From Mucilaginibacter agri (GTDB lineage Bacteria > Bacteroidota > Bacteroidia > Sphingobacteriales > Sphingobacteriaceae): 64,000 nucleotides of DNA. The notes beneath the pieces are model-generated. The model worked only from the letters and a program-made list of their open reading frames with translations, was not told where the DNA came from and ran no database searches. Of the stretch, positions 28,136 through 36,864 are shown piece by piece. Location of the stretch: the NCBI RefSeq assembly GCF_009928685.1, contig NZ_WWEO01000044.1:248001-312000 (forward strand). Direction: 5' to 3'. Numbering within the stretch: position 1 is the stretch's first letter; each line of letters opens with the position of its first letter. Made by a program: the position numbers and the translations under genes.

Positions 28136-29026
28136 ATGAAAGATTTCTACTACATTTTGGGAACAGACAGCCGCTGCACTCCAGATGAGCTTAATGAGGC
28201 ATACCGTAAACTTTCACAAAAACTAGCCCCGGCATTGGGTGAGGAAGATTATTTCTTGCAGAGCCATTTCAAAGAAATAACAGAAGCCTATGAAATATTA
28301 AGCGACCCCATTAAGCGCAAACGTTACGATGAGGTGGTTAAAAAAACCCATAAAAAGCAATTAGCCAATTTCAAAGCCAAAAACCTCGGCATCGTTACCG
28401 TGGGTGCCTTGATCTTGTTTACAGCCTTATTTGGTTTTTACGTGGTAAGGTTGCTTAGTGCTAATGGCAAGAGTAATCAGCCTGTCGCAGTAACCCAGGC
28501 GCCTATTGTTGCAGCCGTACCTACTAAAATTCAGCACCATAAAAAGAAACACCATGCTAAAGCTGTAGCTAAGGCTATCCCTGTTATTCCGGTAAAGAAG
28601 GATTCCGTTGCGCGGGTTGCTGTGGTAAAACCTCCCATTATTGTTGCCGCAGCAACAGCTAAAAATTTAGCTACACAATCAAAAATACAGCCTGTAGTAA
28701 AAGCTCCCCCTGTTACCACCAGCCCCACGACAACACCACCCTCCAAAAGCGAGATAGTTATTACCGCTCCTATAACCAAAGTGACACCATCAACTGCAAC
28801 TGTTGCCCGTACCTACGCACCTGTAGATTCTTCGTACACCACGTATCTTAAACCTACAGCCGAACAAACCTACCTGCATCAACAGGCCGATTATATGTCG
28901 AACGTTTTAACGGTTTTGCCTAATCACTCGAAGATTAAAGTACTGGCCAAAGGTTCTACCTTTTACAAAATTTCTTATAACGATCAAATAGGTTATATAC
29001 CGCGGTGGACTATCATAAAACCTTAA
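28136..29026 (+). CDS. J-domain-like membrane protein with C-terminal SH3-like domain
   Basis: I use the ATG at 28136 (MKDFYYILGTD), where J domains normally begin; a TTG at 28124 is in frame. Residues 1-65 match a J domain (DELNEAYRKLSQK, FKEITEAYEILSDPIKRKRY) but the loop that should read HPD reads APA. A membrane helix (about 85-105) leads to a long Lys/Pro/Thr/Val-rich linker (about 110-240). A bacterial SH3-like domain closes the protein (ADYMSNVLTVLPNHSKIKVL, YNDQIGYIPRWTI). This predicts a cytoplasmic J-like head tethered to a periplasmic SH3 module. Without HPD it is unlikely to stimulate DnaK. Confidence 0.82.
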   Translation: MKDFYYILGTDSRCTPDELNEAYRKLSQKLAPALGEEDYFLQSHFKEITEAYEILSDPIKRKRYDEVVKKTHKKQLANFKAKNLGIVTVGALILFTALFGFYVVRLLSANGKSNQPVAVTQAPIVAAVPTKIQHHKKKHHAKAVAKAIPVIPVKKDSVARVAVVKPPIIVAAATAKNLATQSKIQPVVKAPPVTTSPTTTPPSKSEIVITAPITKVTPSTATVARTYAPVDSSYTTYLKPTAEQTYLHQQADYMSNVLTVLPNHSKIKVLAKGSTFYKISYNDQIGYIPRWTIIKP

Positions 29027-29105
29027 TTACTATTATTTTTCTAGAAACTAATTGCTAAGCCATTGGTATTTTGATAGCTTTATTAAATGACCAAAACAAC
29101 TATTT

Positions 29106-29537
29106 ATGAAATTCATCAAATCTTTACTATCAGTTGCTTTACTAACTTTTATTTGCTTGAGTGCATACTCGCAAACCCCAACAGGCCAAATTTATTTTAT
29201 GCGCTCGACGGGTTACAATGGTGCCGCCGTTAATGTGAGGATCTATGTAGATGATCAGTTGGTTTGTAAACTAAAAAACAATCGATTCTCCATTCACGAC
29301 ATGGCAGTGGGCAAACACGTGGTAACAGTACAGCCAACAGGCATTTCTAATGGAAAAAAATCAGACCCAATTACTGTAGAGGTAGCGGAGGGAAAAGCTA
29401 ACTATGTAAACGTAGTTCAACGAGTATCTGGTTATGCGAGCTACCTTTCTTGCGAGGAGGTAACCCAAAGCTCGGCCGACAATACGCTGAAGAAAATAAA
29501 ACAAACCACAGATTGCGGCGTAACCGAAAATAAGTAA
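29106..29537 (+). CDS. Secreted DUF2846-like protein
   Basis: The 143-residue protein has a signal peptide (KSLLSVALLTFICLSAYSQ). One beta-rich domain resembles DUF2846: GQIYFMRSTGYNGAAVNVRI, YVDDQLVCKLKNN, VGKHVVTVQPTG and VEVAEGKANYVNVVQR. Such domains are found in bacterial lipoproteins of unknown role; here no lipobox is present, so it should be periplasmic. Two C-terminal cysteines (SCEE, TDCG) could pair. It is monocistronic with a strong terminator downstream. Confidence 0.75.
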   Translation: MKFIKSLLSVALLTFICLSAYSQTPTGQIYFMRSTGYNGAAVNVRIYVDDQLVCKLKNNRFSIHDMAVGKHVVTVQPTGISNGKKSDPITVEVAEGKANYVNVVQRVSGYASYLSCEEVTQSSADNTLKKIKQTTDCGVTENK

Positions 29538-29551
29538 TCCGAAAAAATCAT

Positions 29552-29592
29552 AAAAAAGCTGGACCCTGTTTTACAAAATCCAGCTTTTTTTT
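29552..29592. terminator. Bidirectional hairpin terminator
   Basis: AAAAAAGCTGGA (29552-29563) pairs with TCCAGCTTTTTT (29579-29590), giving a 12-bp stem with T-runs on both strands. It serves the convergent genes on either side. Confidence 0.88.
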
Positions 29593-29604
29593 GGAGACAT
29601 ATAT

Positions 29605-30231
29605 TTAAAATCTAAACATCGGGTAAGGATCGTGAGGATAATTCAATACCTTTTTTAAGTTACCTGGTGGAATATCGAATACAGGTTGTATGCTCGGGTT
29701 AGATGGGTATTTAGTTCCATTAAACCTCATTATGTGATTCTTATGGTTACTTTGTATAATCAGGTCTTTCCAACCGTTGGTTTTGCTGTTGGCAATAATT
29801 ATTGGATAGTCGCTAACACTAAACTGGGTAATTACTTTGCCGGCATTATCCATTATTAAGAATGAGCAACCTCCGCTGCCGCAAAAATACGGACCGGTAA
29901 ATCCTACAAAAATTTCTTTAATGCCGTCGTCATTCAGATCGTATTCATAGATCATAAAACGGCGGCTCATGCTATCTATAACCTTCTTCGACAAATCATC
30001 CGCATAGCGCTTTTGCAGCCCCTCCCTCACTGTGTCAACAGCTACTCTTCTAAAGGTGCACGTATCGTAATACTCCACTGGGATGGTATCGGTGGTATCC
30101 GGATCCATTTTAGCTTCGTCGATGGTTTTAGAAGGTACAGAATCTGTAGGCATGCTGCTCTTATTTCCGGATTTACATCCTGCATAAATAAGGCCGCTAA
30201 TTAGGGCTACAGCAAGTGCGTATCTTTTCAT
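29605..30231 (-). CDS. Putative lipoprotein with EF-hand-like Asp-rich segment
   Basis: The 208-residue protein has a lipobox (ISGLIYAGC, Cys19) and a low-complexity acidic spacer. A folded domain follows, containing YDLNDDGIKEIFVGFTGPYF, an EF-hand or FG-GAP-like calcium loop as in VCBS-type proteins, and a Cys-rich GPYFCGSGGCSF turn. It resembles Bacteroidota lipoproteins of unknown function. It lies 11 bp downstream of the mechanosensitive channel gene on the same strand and is probably co-transcribed with it. Confidence 0.75.
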   Translation of the reverse strand: MKRYALAVALISGLIYAGCKSGNKSSMPTDSVPSKTIDEAKMDPDTTDTIPVEYYDTCTFRRVAVDTVREGLQKRYADDLSKKVIDSMSRRFMIYEYDLNDDGIKEIFVGFTGPYFCGSGGCSFLIMDNAGKVITQFSVSDYPIIIANSKTNGWKDLIIQSNHKNHIMRFNGTKYPSNPSIQPVFDIPPGNLKKVLNYPHDPYPMFRF

Positions 30232-30242
30232 ATAAAACGTTA

Positions 30243-32792
30243 TTATTCTTTGGTTCGTGGTTTGGTAACTCTTTTAACAGGTTTCTTTTCTTCAATTTCT
30301 TTCTGGGCATCTGTTTTATCTGTCTGATGTAAATACACATCCTGCTGCGGAAATGGTATTACAATATCGTTTGCCTTAAACACTTTATCTATCGTTTTAA
30401 TCACATCACTTTTCACCATTGTACCATCCTTAAATTCGCGTACCCAGAAAAGCAGGCGCATATCTATCGAGTTGTCGCCAAAGTTTTGAAAAAATACCAG
30501 CGGTTGCGGATGGCGATGGATGCGTTCGTTGTCGTCGAGTAGCGTTGCAACAATTTCCTGAGTTTTTTGCAGGTCGGTTCCATACGCAACACCTACCGTT
30601 AAATCCATCTGCCTTTTGCTACCGGCCAATGTCCAGTTGGTGAGGTGCGAATTCAGCAGATCGCCATTGGGTATAACCATATCGGGGCCGTCCATTTTAG
30701 ATAAGATGCTGCTCCGAAAGCCTATCGATTTCATGGTACCCATCTGCCCTCCTATTTCTACAATATCGCCAACATTAACCGGTTTTTCAAAGGCAATAAT
30801 TACCCCGCTTACCAGGTTTTGCACCAAGGTTTGCAGACCAAAACCAATACCCACGCCTAATGCACCTATAATAAGCGCAATACGATCTGTAGGGAACCCT
30901 GCAGCTGCAAAAGCCAGAAATGTCCCCAAGCCAATGATACCCACGCGGATCAACAGGATCCAACTTCCAATTCCTGGTCGTCGGGTGCTTGCTGCAAGAT
31001 GTTGGGGATCGCTTTCGGAAGTAAAGTAGGATACCGTTTTGGATACAACAATTGCGGCAGTAATAATGGCGACAAAAATAATGAGGCTACTGATGCTAAA
31101 AGTGTAATTGCCAATAGTGCGTGGCTCAAAAAACATTTGCTTTAAGGGTTCTGAAATGAATTTGAACACGTAAAAATTTCGCCCGAACAAAATAAACCAA
31201 CCGATAATTAGAAACAGGTAAAATAAGGTTGGCGCTTTCTCGCCCACTACATTAAAATTGATGTAAAACAACCTTCTGTCCTGTTTAGTGTAGGCTTTGG
31301 ATGCAAGGTAAAGCCCCTCATTAATAAGGCGTATAACCCACAAAAATAAAATACCAACAACCACACCTAGGTAACCCGCCACTAACAACGATTTAGAAAG
31401 ATTATACCTGCCAAAAACATCAGCAACGATACAACCAAGTTCGAGCACTATGGAAAGGCCTATAAAGTAAAGTATCCATCGCTGTCTCAACTGATCGCGG
31501 TGGCCATTGGCTAATGCGAAAATCCCCACAATTACACCAATGGCTGCCAGCACCAACATGCCCCAGCGTTCTAAAGGCGAAGCCTGTAATATCATATTAT
31601 CAAGGCAACTGATAATAAACAGCACCACAAACACCAGCCACACTTTAAGCCAATACCTCGAAATAAAATTGCTGAAAATTACTGTTAAACAAATGGCTGA
31701 TATAATCCAAAACAAACAATTAAATACAAAGGGTATGCCTGTAAAAATAAATTGCCCCGTACATAACATAATGCTAATGGCAGATAATATGGGATAGCGT
31801 AGTAGCAATTGCCCTGGGTATTGGTCTATAGCAGCATCGTCATGGCTGACAATCTGTTTGAGGGATGTGAGAAAAGCTGTTGATGCGCAAATAAGCAACA
31901 ATACCAATATGATTTCGCCTATATGATTTTTTGCGTAAAACCAAAAGGTGAGTTCGGCCTTAAGATCCGAGTGATAAACAATGCGATCAAACGGACGTGT
32001 TGACGCTGCGTCGTCGCCCAGATTGTTAAATTCCCGGTCAAATATCCGGGCGGCCAGCGCGCTTTGATATTGGTCAATTTCGTCGAGGTTAGCGGTCAGC
32101 TTATTTACTACCCGGTTTACCTGGGTCTGTAGTTTATGGGCGCTGCTTATGGCTTTCTGCAAAAGGGTATCCATAGGATTAATTTCCTTCCCCACCACGT
32201 TAATCAACTTATGTGCGTACACTACGGCATCTACGGAATCTTTTGGAAAACGATATATAACAGGATCGGCAAATAGAGAGTCTATTTTGTAACGAAAGTC
32301 TACCAGTATCTTTTCGTGTTTATCAATCGCCTCTTTTCTCAGATTGGCCCGCTTCAGTAATTCTGCAAGTAACTTTGACGTAGTAGTGAGGTTGCGGTAA
32401 GTTTGAGTCGAAATCCTATGTGTTAAAACTCCATCACCCACTACATTAATTAAGGTATTTACATCATCAAGCTCCTGCTTCATACCAGTAGTATCGATAC
32501 CGGTTTTAATATAAGATTTCGATCTTTGTACCTCTCGTCTTATATCTTCTAAGAGGTGCTCCTGTTTAAGCGTTTCCTTTTCGGTATTAAACTTTAAGAT
32601 GCTCCGGCCAGCCTCCGCATCACCTATTCTTTTCAATTTGGAAACCATGCTACCGGTCATGGAGTCTGCATTAAGCGTATCGGATTTTGCAGTCGGCTTT
32701 ACACTTTTTTTCTGAGCAATACCGGTTACGCTGATGAATAATATGGAAAGAAACAGCAGGTATTTTGTGCTATGCCGGTAAAGTAATTCCAT
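30243..32792 (-). CDS. Large MscS-family mechanosensitive ion channel
   Basis: The 849-residue protein has a signal peptide and a long periplasmic coiled-coil region (to about 260). About ten membrane helices follow, ending with the MscS pore helix (IIGALGVGIGFGLQTLVQNL) and the beta-domain signature (PVNVGDIVEIGGQMGTMKSI, VIPNGDLLNSHLTNWT). The cytoplasmic vestibule domain ends near 820 with a Lys/Glu-rich tail. The size and layout match MscK/MscM-type channels rather than the small MscS. It releases solutes under hypo-osmotic shock. A lipoprotein gene follows after 11 bp. Confidence 0.93.
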   Translation of the reverse strand: MELLYRHSTKYLLFLSILFISVTGIAQKKSVKPTAKSDTLNADSMTGSMVSKLKRIGDAEAGRSILKFNTEKETLKQEHLLEDIRREVQRSKSYIKTGIDTTGMKQELDDVNTLINVVGDGVLTHRISTQTYRNLTTTSKLLAELLKRANLRKEAIDKHEKILVDFRYKIDSLFADPVIYRFPKDSVDAVVYAHKLINVVGKEINPMDTLLQKAISSAHKLQTQVNRVVNKLTANLDEIDQYQSALAARIFDREFNNLGDDAASTRPFDRIVYHSDLKAELTFWFYAKNHIGEIILVLLLICASTAFLTSLKQIVSHDDAAIDQYPGQLLLRYPILSAISIMLCTGQFIFTGIPFVFNCLFWIISAICLTVIFSNFISRYWLKVWLVFVVLFIISCLDNMILQASPLERWGMLVLAAIGVIVGIFALANGHRDQLRQRWILYFIGLSIVLELGCIVADVFGRYNLSKSLLVAGYLGVVVGILFLWVIRLINEGLYLASKAYTKQDRRLFYINFNVVGEKAPTLFYLFLIIGWFILFGRNFYVFKFISEPLKQMFFEPRTIGNYTFSISSLIIFVAIITAAIVVSKTVSYFTSESDPQHLAASTRRPGIGSWILLIRVGIIGLGTFLAFAAAGFPTDRIALIIGALGVGIGFGLQTLVQNLVSGVIIAFEKPVNVGDIVEIGGQMGTMKSIGFRSSILSKMDGPDMVIPNGDLLNSHLTNWTLAGSKRQMDLTVGVAYGTDLQKTQEIVATLLDDNERIHRHPQPLVFFQNFGDNSIDMRLLFWVREFKDGTMVKSDVIKTIDKVFKANDIVIPFPQQDVYLHQTDKTDAQKEIEEKKPVKRVTKPRTKE

Positions 32793-32923
32793 AGATTGTT
32801 ATAGCTTTATTTGAAAAACCGCAGTTTCCTGTTTCCACCACATATCCGCTGATGTTTCCAATTAAGGGTAATTTATATAATTTTTTCTTGATCGAATCTT
32901 TTAGCCCCCCTTTACGCCTTTTA

Positions 32924-33097
32924 TTACTTTGCAACCTGCACGTGGTGCATGGTACGCACATTACCGGCGCGTGATGGCTGGTTGCATTTGCCCAGCAGCG
33001 TGTATATAATGATGAAGATAATAATGGTTGAAAAACAGCCCCCGCCCAATTTCTTGGCGCCCCAAGCTGCAATAAGAGCCCTGAAAAATTTGTTCAT
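32924..33097 (-). CDS. Small membrane protein, 57 residues
   Basis: An ATG at 33097 opens a 57-residue frame ending at a TAA at 32924. The N-terminus is basic and amphipathic (MNKFFRALIAAWGAKKLGGG), followed by a membrane helix (CFSTIIIFIIIYTLLG) and a polar tail with two histidines. The Met/Lys start, Gly-rich linker and single helix look like a genuine small protein, and it fits the 411-bp gap between the channel and the acyltransferase. A different 100-residue frame overlaps it on the same strand and lacks such features. Function unknown. Confidence 0.6.
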   Translation of the reverse strand: MNKFFRALIAAWGAKKLGGGCFSTIIIFIIIYTLLGKCNQPSRAGNVRTMHHVQVAK

Positions 33098-33198
33098 AAA
33101 GTTTTTGTTTAAAAGCTAACAGCTACACTTAAAGATAGTTTGAAAGAGGCATTTATCCAACCGATAGGGTACACCGGCCTAATCTGAAATCTTCGTTA

Positions 33199-33206
33199 TA
33201 TATTTG
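33199..33206 (+). promoter_or_regulatory. Candidate -7 promoter element of the acyltransferase gene
   Basis: TATATTTG is an exact match to the Bacteroidota -7 consensus TAnnTTTG and ends 6 bp before the ATG at 33213, so the message would have an extremely short leader. No good -33 TTTG lies at the expected distance, so support is partial. Confidence 0.45.
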
Positions 33207-33212
33207 GTTTCA

Positions 33213-34262
33213 ATGTCTGAGGCCAAACCGCATAATGTTGAATGGATAAGTAACCTGCGCTTCGTGGCGCTGGTTGCAGTTATTATGCTGCACGCCAGTG
33301 CGGTGCTTTTGGCGCAGTATGGTAAAGTGCCCATTAGTTATTGGTTTACGGCCGATGTATTTAATGCTATGGTCAGGTTCGCTGTACCTGTGTTTGTGAT
33401 GATAACCGGTGCACTAAACCTTGGCCGTAATTATGAACTGATCGACTTTTTGAAGCGACGTTTATTGCGAATCATAACCCCATTCTTGTTCTGGAGCCTG
33501 GTTTATATTGGCTACTCGTGGTATAACGAAGAAATCAGTTTCGAAAACGATACCTGGACAAACGTGAAATTGGTATTGCATCAGCTTAAATACGGCAGTT
33601 CATATCATTTATGGTATGTATACATGCTTATCGGGCTGTATTTGATCATGCCGATACTCAACAAATTTGTGTGCACTGCCACACAGAAAGAGCTACTATA
33701 TTTTCTGATGGTTTGGCTGTTGGTAATGCTATTTAGCCAGCCTTATTTATCGAGGTTTAAGCCTGTGGTGGAGCTGCGCTATTTTGAGGGCTATATCGGC
33801 TACCTTGTGTTGGGCTACTATCTTACGGTAAAAGAGTTTCATCAAAAACATTTACGCCTGCTGATGTTGCTTTTATTTGTTGCCTTGGTTGCTGTTATTA
33901 CTATCGGCACCTATAAACTTACGCTACATAACTATACTACCACTACCTTATTTTACGAACCACTGGGGCCATTTATCGTGTGCTTGTCGGGCAGTATCTT
34001 CTTATTTTTTCGTTTTAGTAATCCTACACTGCCTGCTTTTGTAAAACAGATTCGCGATTTTACCGGGCAGTATGCCTATGGCGTTTACTTATGTCACGCT
34101 TTGTTTTTATACCTGCTCGATCTGCTTTTTGATATCAGTTATAAGCTCTGCAGCCCTATTCTTAGCATACCACTTACTACACTGATATGCCTGGTGCTAT
34201 CTGTTCTGTTAACCTGGTTATTGAACAAGATTCCGGTAATAGGAAAATACATTGGTGGATAA
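33213..34262 (+). CDS. Acyltransferase family 3 membrane protein
   Basis: The protein has 349 residues from the ATG at 33213; a TTG three codons upstream lies inside the -7 element and is unlikely. It has about ten membrane helices and the family-3 opening WISNLRFVALVAVIMLHASA, with the conserved His in MLHAS. The RLLRIITPFLFWSLVY segment and a late YAYGVYLCHALFLYLL helix are also typical. These enzymes O-acylate surface sugars or glycolipids using cytoplasmic acyl-CoA. Nothing nearby names the acceptor. It is monocistronic, divergent from the 57-residue protein gene. Confidence 0.88.
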   Translation: MSEAKPHNVEWISNLRFVALVAVIMLHASAVLLAQYGKVPISYWFTADVFNAMVRFAVPVFVMITGALNLGRNYELIDFLKRRLLRIITPFLFWSLVYIGYSWYNEEISFENDTWTNVKLVLHQLKYGSSYHLWYVYMLIGLYLIMPILNKFVCTATQKELLYFLMVWLLVMLFSQPYLSRFKPVVELRYFEGYIGYLVLGYYLTVKEFHQKHLRLLMLLLFVALVAVITIGTYKLTLHNYTTTTLFYEPLGPFIVCLSGSIFLFFRFSNPTLPAFVKQIRDFTGQYAYGVYLCHALFLYLLDLLFDISYKLCSPILSIPLTTLICLVLSVLLTWLLNKIPVIGKYIGG

Positions 34263-34726
34263 TAAATGGAAACTTATGATTATATCTTTCCGTTTAAGCA
34301 ATAAAACACCGGAAGTAGGGTTATTGTATTAGTGAATTTAATCGCGCACACCAAATAGATTTTCAGATTATTTCATTAATATGACAAATAATATATACTT
34401 TAGGTGAGCCCTAATATTCTTAGACATTGCCCAAATCTAATTTTGGTAATTTTTAAGCTTTTTAGCTGTTACCAATTAGAAACCCAGCAATGAAATGAGT
34501 TACCATATCCCCGCGCACCGCGAGCAAGCCGAAACAACGGCTTCAACTCTGGCTAATCATTCTAATTTTTCTTTATCAAATAATGTGATGGAAACAACCG
34601 GCAATTTTTCAATGGCTATACCGTGCCGTTTACCATCTACAGAAATTAAACACTTTTCAAATTAATATTTGATAAAACTCCTACTCAACAAGCCTAACTG
34701 ATTTAAACTATATAATAATAACACTA
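34263..34726 (+). other. 464-bp region between acyltransferase and desaturase
   Basis: The region is AT-rich. The only notable frame is the 56-codon one at 34495-34665. No strong hairpin terminator follows the acyltransferase stop. It should contain the promoter of the acyl-CoA desaturase, but I could not place a confident element. Confidence 0.4.
34495..34665 (+). CDS. Possible 56-residue leader-like protein upstream of desaturase
   Basis: An ATG at 34495 opens a 56-codon frame (MSYHIPAHREQAETTASTLA and on) that ends 61 bp before the desaturase start. The sequence is polar with His, Asn and Ser, without a signal peptide or membrane helix. Its richer GC at the 5' end and its position argue mildly for a real gene or regulatory leader peptide. 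I do not recognise a family and it may be chance. Confidence 0.3.
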   Translation: MSYHIPAHREQAETTASTLANHSNFSLSNNVMETTGNFSMAIPCRLPSTEIKHFSN

Positions 34727-35815
34727 ATGGCATTTTTAGACCATGTATTACGCGTACCTGCTTACGGCTGGAAAGATGAGCAAGGCAACTTAATTAAACC
34801 GTCCGCGGGCCAGATCTTCAATGAGTTTTTCTCAAGATTGAATGTATTTAAAGACCGCAGAAACTGGCTGCCCTTTTTTAGCTGGCTAAAGGTTTTATGT
34901 TTCGTTCCTTTCTTCCTTTTGTTCCTGTTTAAGTTTATGAGCCCCTGGATGCTGTTTGCTGCATTCACTTATAGTATGGTTATTATGGGTACGCATGGTA
35001 CTGTGTGGCACCATCGTTATTGTACACATGGAGCTTACAAATTCCGCAATGGTTTCTGGCGTTTCTTTACCCAGAACTTAACCATCAATGTTATTCCGGA
35101 AGAGATTTATGTAATCTCGCACCACGTTCACCACGCTAAATCAGATCAGCCAGGCGATCCTTACAACGCGCAGGCCGGTTTTCTATATTGCTTTCTGGCC
35201 GATGTTACCCATCAGCCAATTGCTACAAATTTGAGCGAAGCTGATTATAACCGTGTAACATTATTAATGCGCCACACGGGGGTAAAAGCTAATACTTATG
35301 CGCAATATCTACGTTATGGTTCTTATGTAAACCCGGGCCGTGCAATATTATCATGGATACTTAACTGGGGGTTCTGGTTCGGCGTATTTTACGTGGCTGG
35401 TGGTGCAGCATTGGCTTGTACCATTTTTGGTGCTGCTGGTTTTTGGGCTGTAGGTGTACGTACTTTTAACTACGAAGGCCACGCCAAGGGTAAAGACAAA
35501 CAGCGCGAAGGCATCGACCATAACGTAAACGATAAATCTATTAACCAGATTTGGCCAGGCCTTGTTGCGGGCGAGTGGCACAACAATCACCACCTGTTCC
35601 CCAAAAGTGCGCGTAGCGGTTTTAAACCACACCAGGTAGATATGGCCTGGTACTACATTAAAATGATGAACATTTTAGGCGCAGTAAGCACTTATAAAGA
35701 TTCGAAGAAACAGTTTTACAAACAATATTACCTGCCATACCTGGCAAGCAAAGCCGAAGCCAACGTTAAGCCAACCATTAACCCGGCCATGTTAGAGGTT
35801 TTGCCAAGCAATTAA
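34727..35815 (+). CDS. Acyl-CoA desaturase (delta-9 type fatty acid desaturase)
   Basis: This 362-residue membrane di-iron enzyme has the three histidine boxes: HRYCTH at 96-101, HHVHH at 132-136 and HNNHH at 285-289 (GEWHNNHHLFPKSARSGF). There are hydrophobic pairs at about 55-90 and 205-245. It introduces a double bond into saturated acyl chains and so adjusts membrane fluidity. The protein is standalone and ends at a strong terminator. Its length and boxes match stearoyl-CoA desaturase-like bacterial enzymes; whether the substrate is acyl-CoA or acyl lipid cannot be told. Confidence 0.93.
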   Translation: MAFLDHVLRVPAYGWKDEQGNLIKPSAGQIFNEFFSRLNVFKDRRNWLPFFSWLKVLCFVPFFLLFLFKFMSPWMLFAAFTYSMVIMGTHGTVWHHRYCTHGAYKFRNGFWRFFTQNLTINVIPEEIYVISHHVHHAKSDQPGDPYNAQAGFLYCFLADVTHQPIATNLSEADYNRVTLLMRHTGVKANTYAQYLRYGSYVNPGRAILSWILNWGFWFGVFYVAGGAALACTIFGAAGFWAVGVRTFNYEGHAKGKDKQREGIDHNVNDKSINQIWPGLVAGEWHNNHHLFPKSARSGFKPHQVDMAWYYIKMMNILGAVSTYKDSKKQFYKQYYLPYLASKAEANVKPTINPAMLEVLPSN

Positions 35816-35841
35816 ACCAATTAACTAACTATACCCTTGCT

Positions 35842-35872
35842 AAGGCGTCCTTATATTGGGACGCCTTTTTTA
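35842..35872 (+). terminator. Rho-independent terminator of desaturase gene
   Basis: AAGGCGTCC (35842-35850) pairs with GGACGCCTT (35859-35867) around an 8-nt loop, followed by a T-run. Confidence 0.88.
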
Positions 35873-35961
35873 TTTGCCTCATTATTCCACAGTTATCTAG
35901 ATTCAGGTGTGCATTCTGTTGGTTTATTTAATGATCTAATTGTATTTACTAAATTTGTAGT

Positions 35962-36864
35962 GTGACCACGCCGCCTAAAGACCCCGCTGTTGTAAAGAAA
36001 CCTGTGCAGAGAAAAAAGCCCGTTGCAAAACGTACAGTAAAACCTAAACCACCTGCCAAAAAGCAAACGGAAACAGGTTTTAAACACTGGCCGGCTGTTA
36101 TCACTATTTCTGCGTTGATCTTATTTTCTCCATTTTATTACAGGTTTATCACCCAGGGTTTCACCGCAGCCTGGCATTGGGTTAATGATATTGGCGAAGA
36201 TCCCGACTACCGTCATTACAAAAGTTTTAATATCCATGTGTCTGAGAAATACACGATACATGGTATTGATGTATCATACGCGCAGGGCAAAATAGACTGG
36301 CCCAAGGTTAAGGCCATGGACGAGAACGGCCTGCATATTAGTTTTGCCTTTATAAAAGCAACAGATGGTGAAAATTATACCGACCCAACCTTTCAGCGCA
36401 ATTGGCGAGAGGCTGCTAAAACGGGATTAATCTGCGGTGCTTATCATTTTTTCAGACCGGAGAAAAACGGGAAAGAACAGGCCAAGCTATTTTTAAAAAC
36501 CGTAAGGCTGGAACGCAATGATATGCCCCTGGTTATAGATATCGAAAAACTGGATGGCACTACCCCGGCCCAGATGCGCATCAGCCTCGACCAGTGTTTA
36601 TCTTACCTTAAATATAGAACCACCGCCAAACCCATCATTTACTCGGGTCTTAGCTTTTACCAGGATTACCTTAAAGGCTTTTTTGATGAGTACCCACTTT
36701 GGATAGCCCATTACGATAAACCCGAGCTGCGTATTAACCAGTCTACCAATTGGCAGTTTTGGCAACATACCGACAAAGCCACCGTAAACGGTATACACCA
36801 TGCGGTAGATTTCGACACCTTTAAGGGTGATAGCGTAGCTTTTAAGCAATTGCTCGTTCAATAA
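35962..36864 (+). CDS. Glycoside hydrolase family 25 lysozyme, membrane-anchored
   Basis: The protein has 300 residues from a GTG at 35962; the only in-frame stop upstream is close, and no ATG exists before the catalytic domain. The N-terminus is Lys/Pro/Thr-rich and cytoplasmic (to about 46), followed by one membrane helix (WPAVITISALILFSPFYYRF). The GH25 domain begins GIDVSYAQGKIDWPKVK. Typical motifs are FAFIKATDGENYTDPTF, GAYHFFRP, LVIDIEKLDG and PIIYSGLSFYQDYL, with catalytic acids expected at the Asp and Glu of DIEK. It cleaves peptidoglycan beta-1,4 links in the periplasm. It is monocistronic. Confidence 0.93.
   Translation: MTTPPKDPAVVKKPVQRKKPVAKRTVKPKPPAKKQTETGFKHWPAVITISALILFSPFYYRFITQGFTAAWHWVNDIGEDPDYRHYKSFNIHVSEKYTIHGIDVSYAQGKIDWPKVKAMDENGLHISFAFIKATDGENYTDPTFQRNWREAAKTGLICGAYHFFRPEKNGKEQAKLFLKTVRLERNDMPLVIDIEKLDGTTPAQMRISLDQCLSYLKYRTTAKPIIYSGLSFYQDYLKGFFDEYPLWIAHYDKPELRINQSTNWQFWQHTDKATVNGIHHAVDFDTFKGDSVAFKQLLVQ

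Noticed and set aside
32770..33072. 100-codon minus-strand frame between the channel and acyltransferase genes
   Set aside because: It lacks a signal or domain, is Cys/Arg/Trp-rich like random read-through, and overlaps the better 57-codon frame at 32924-33097.
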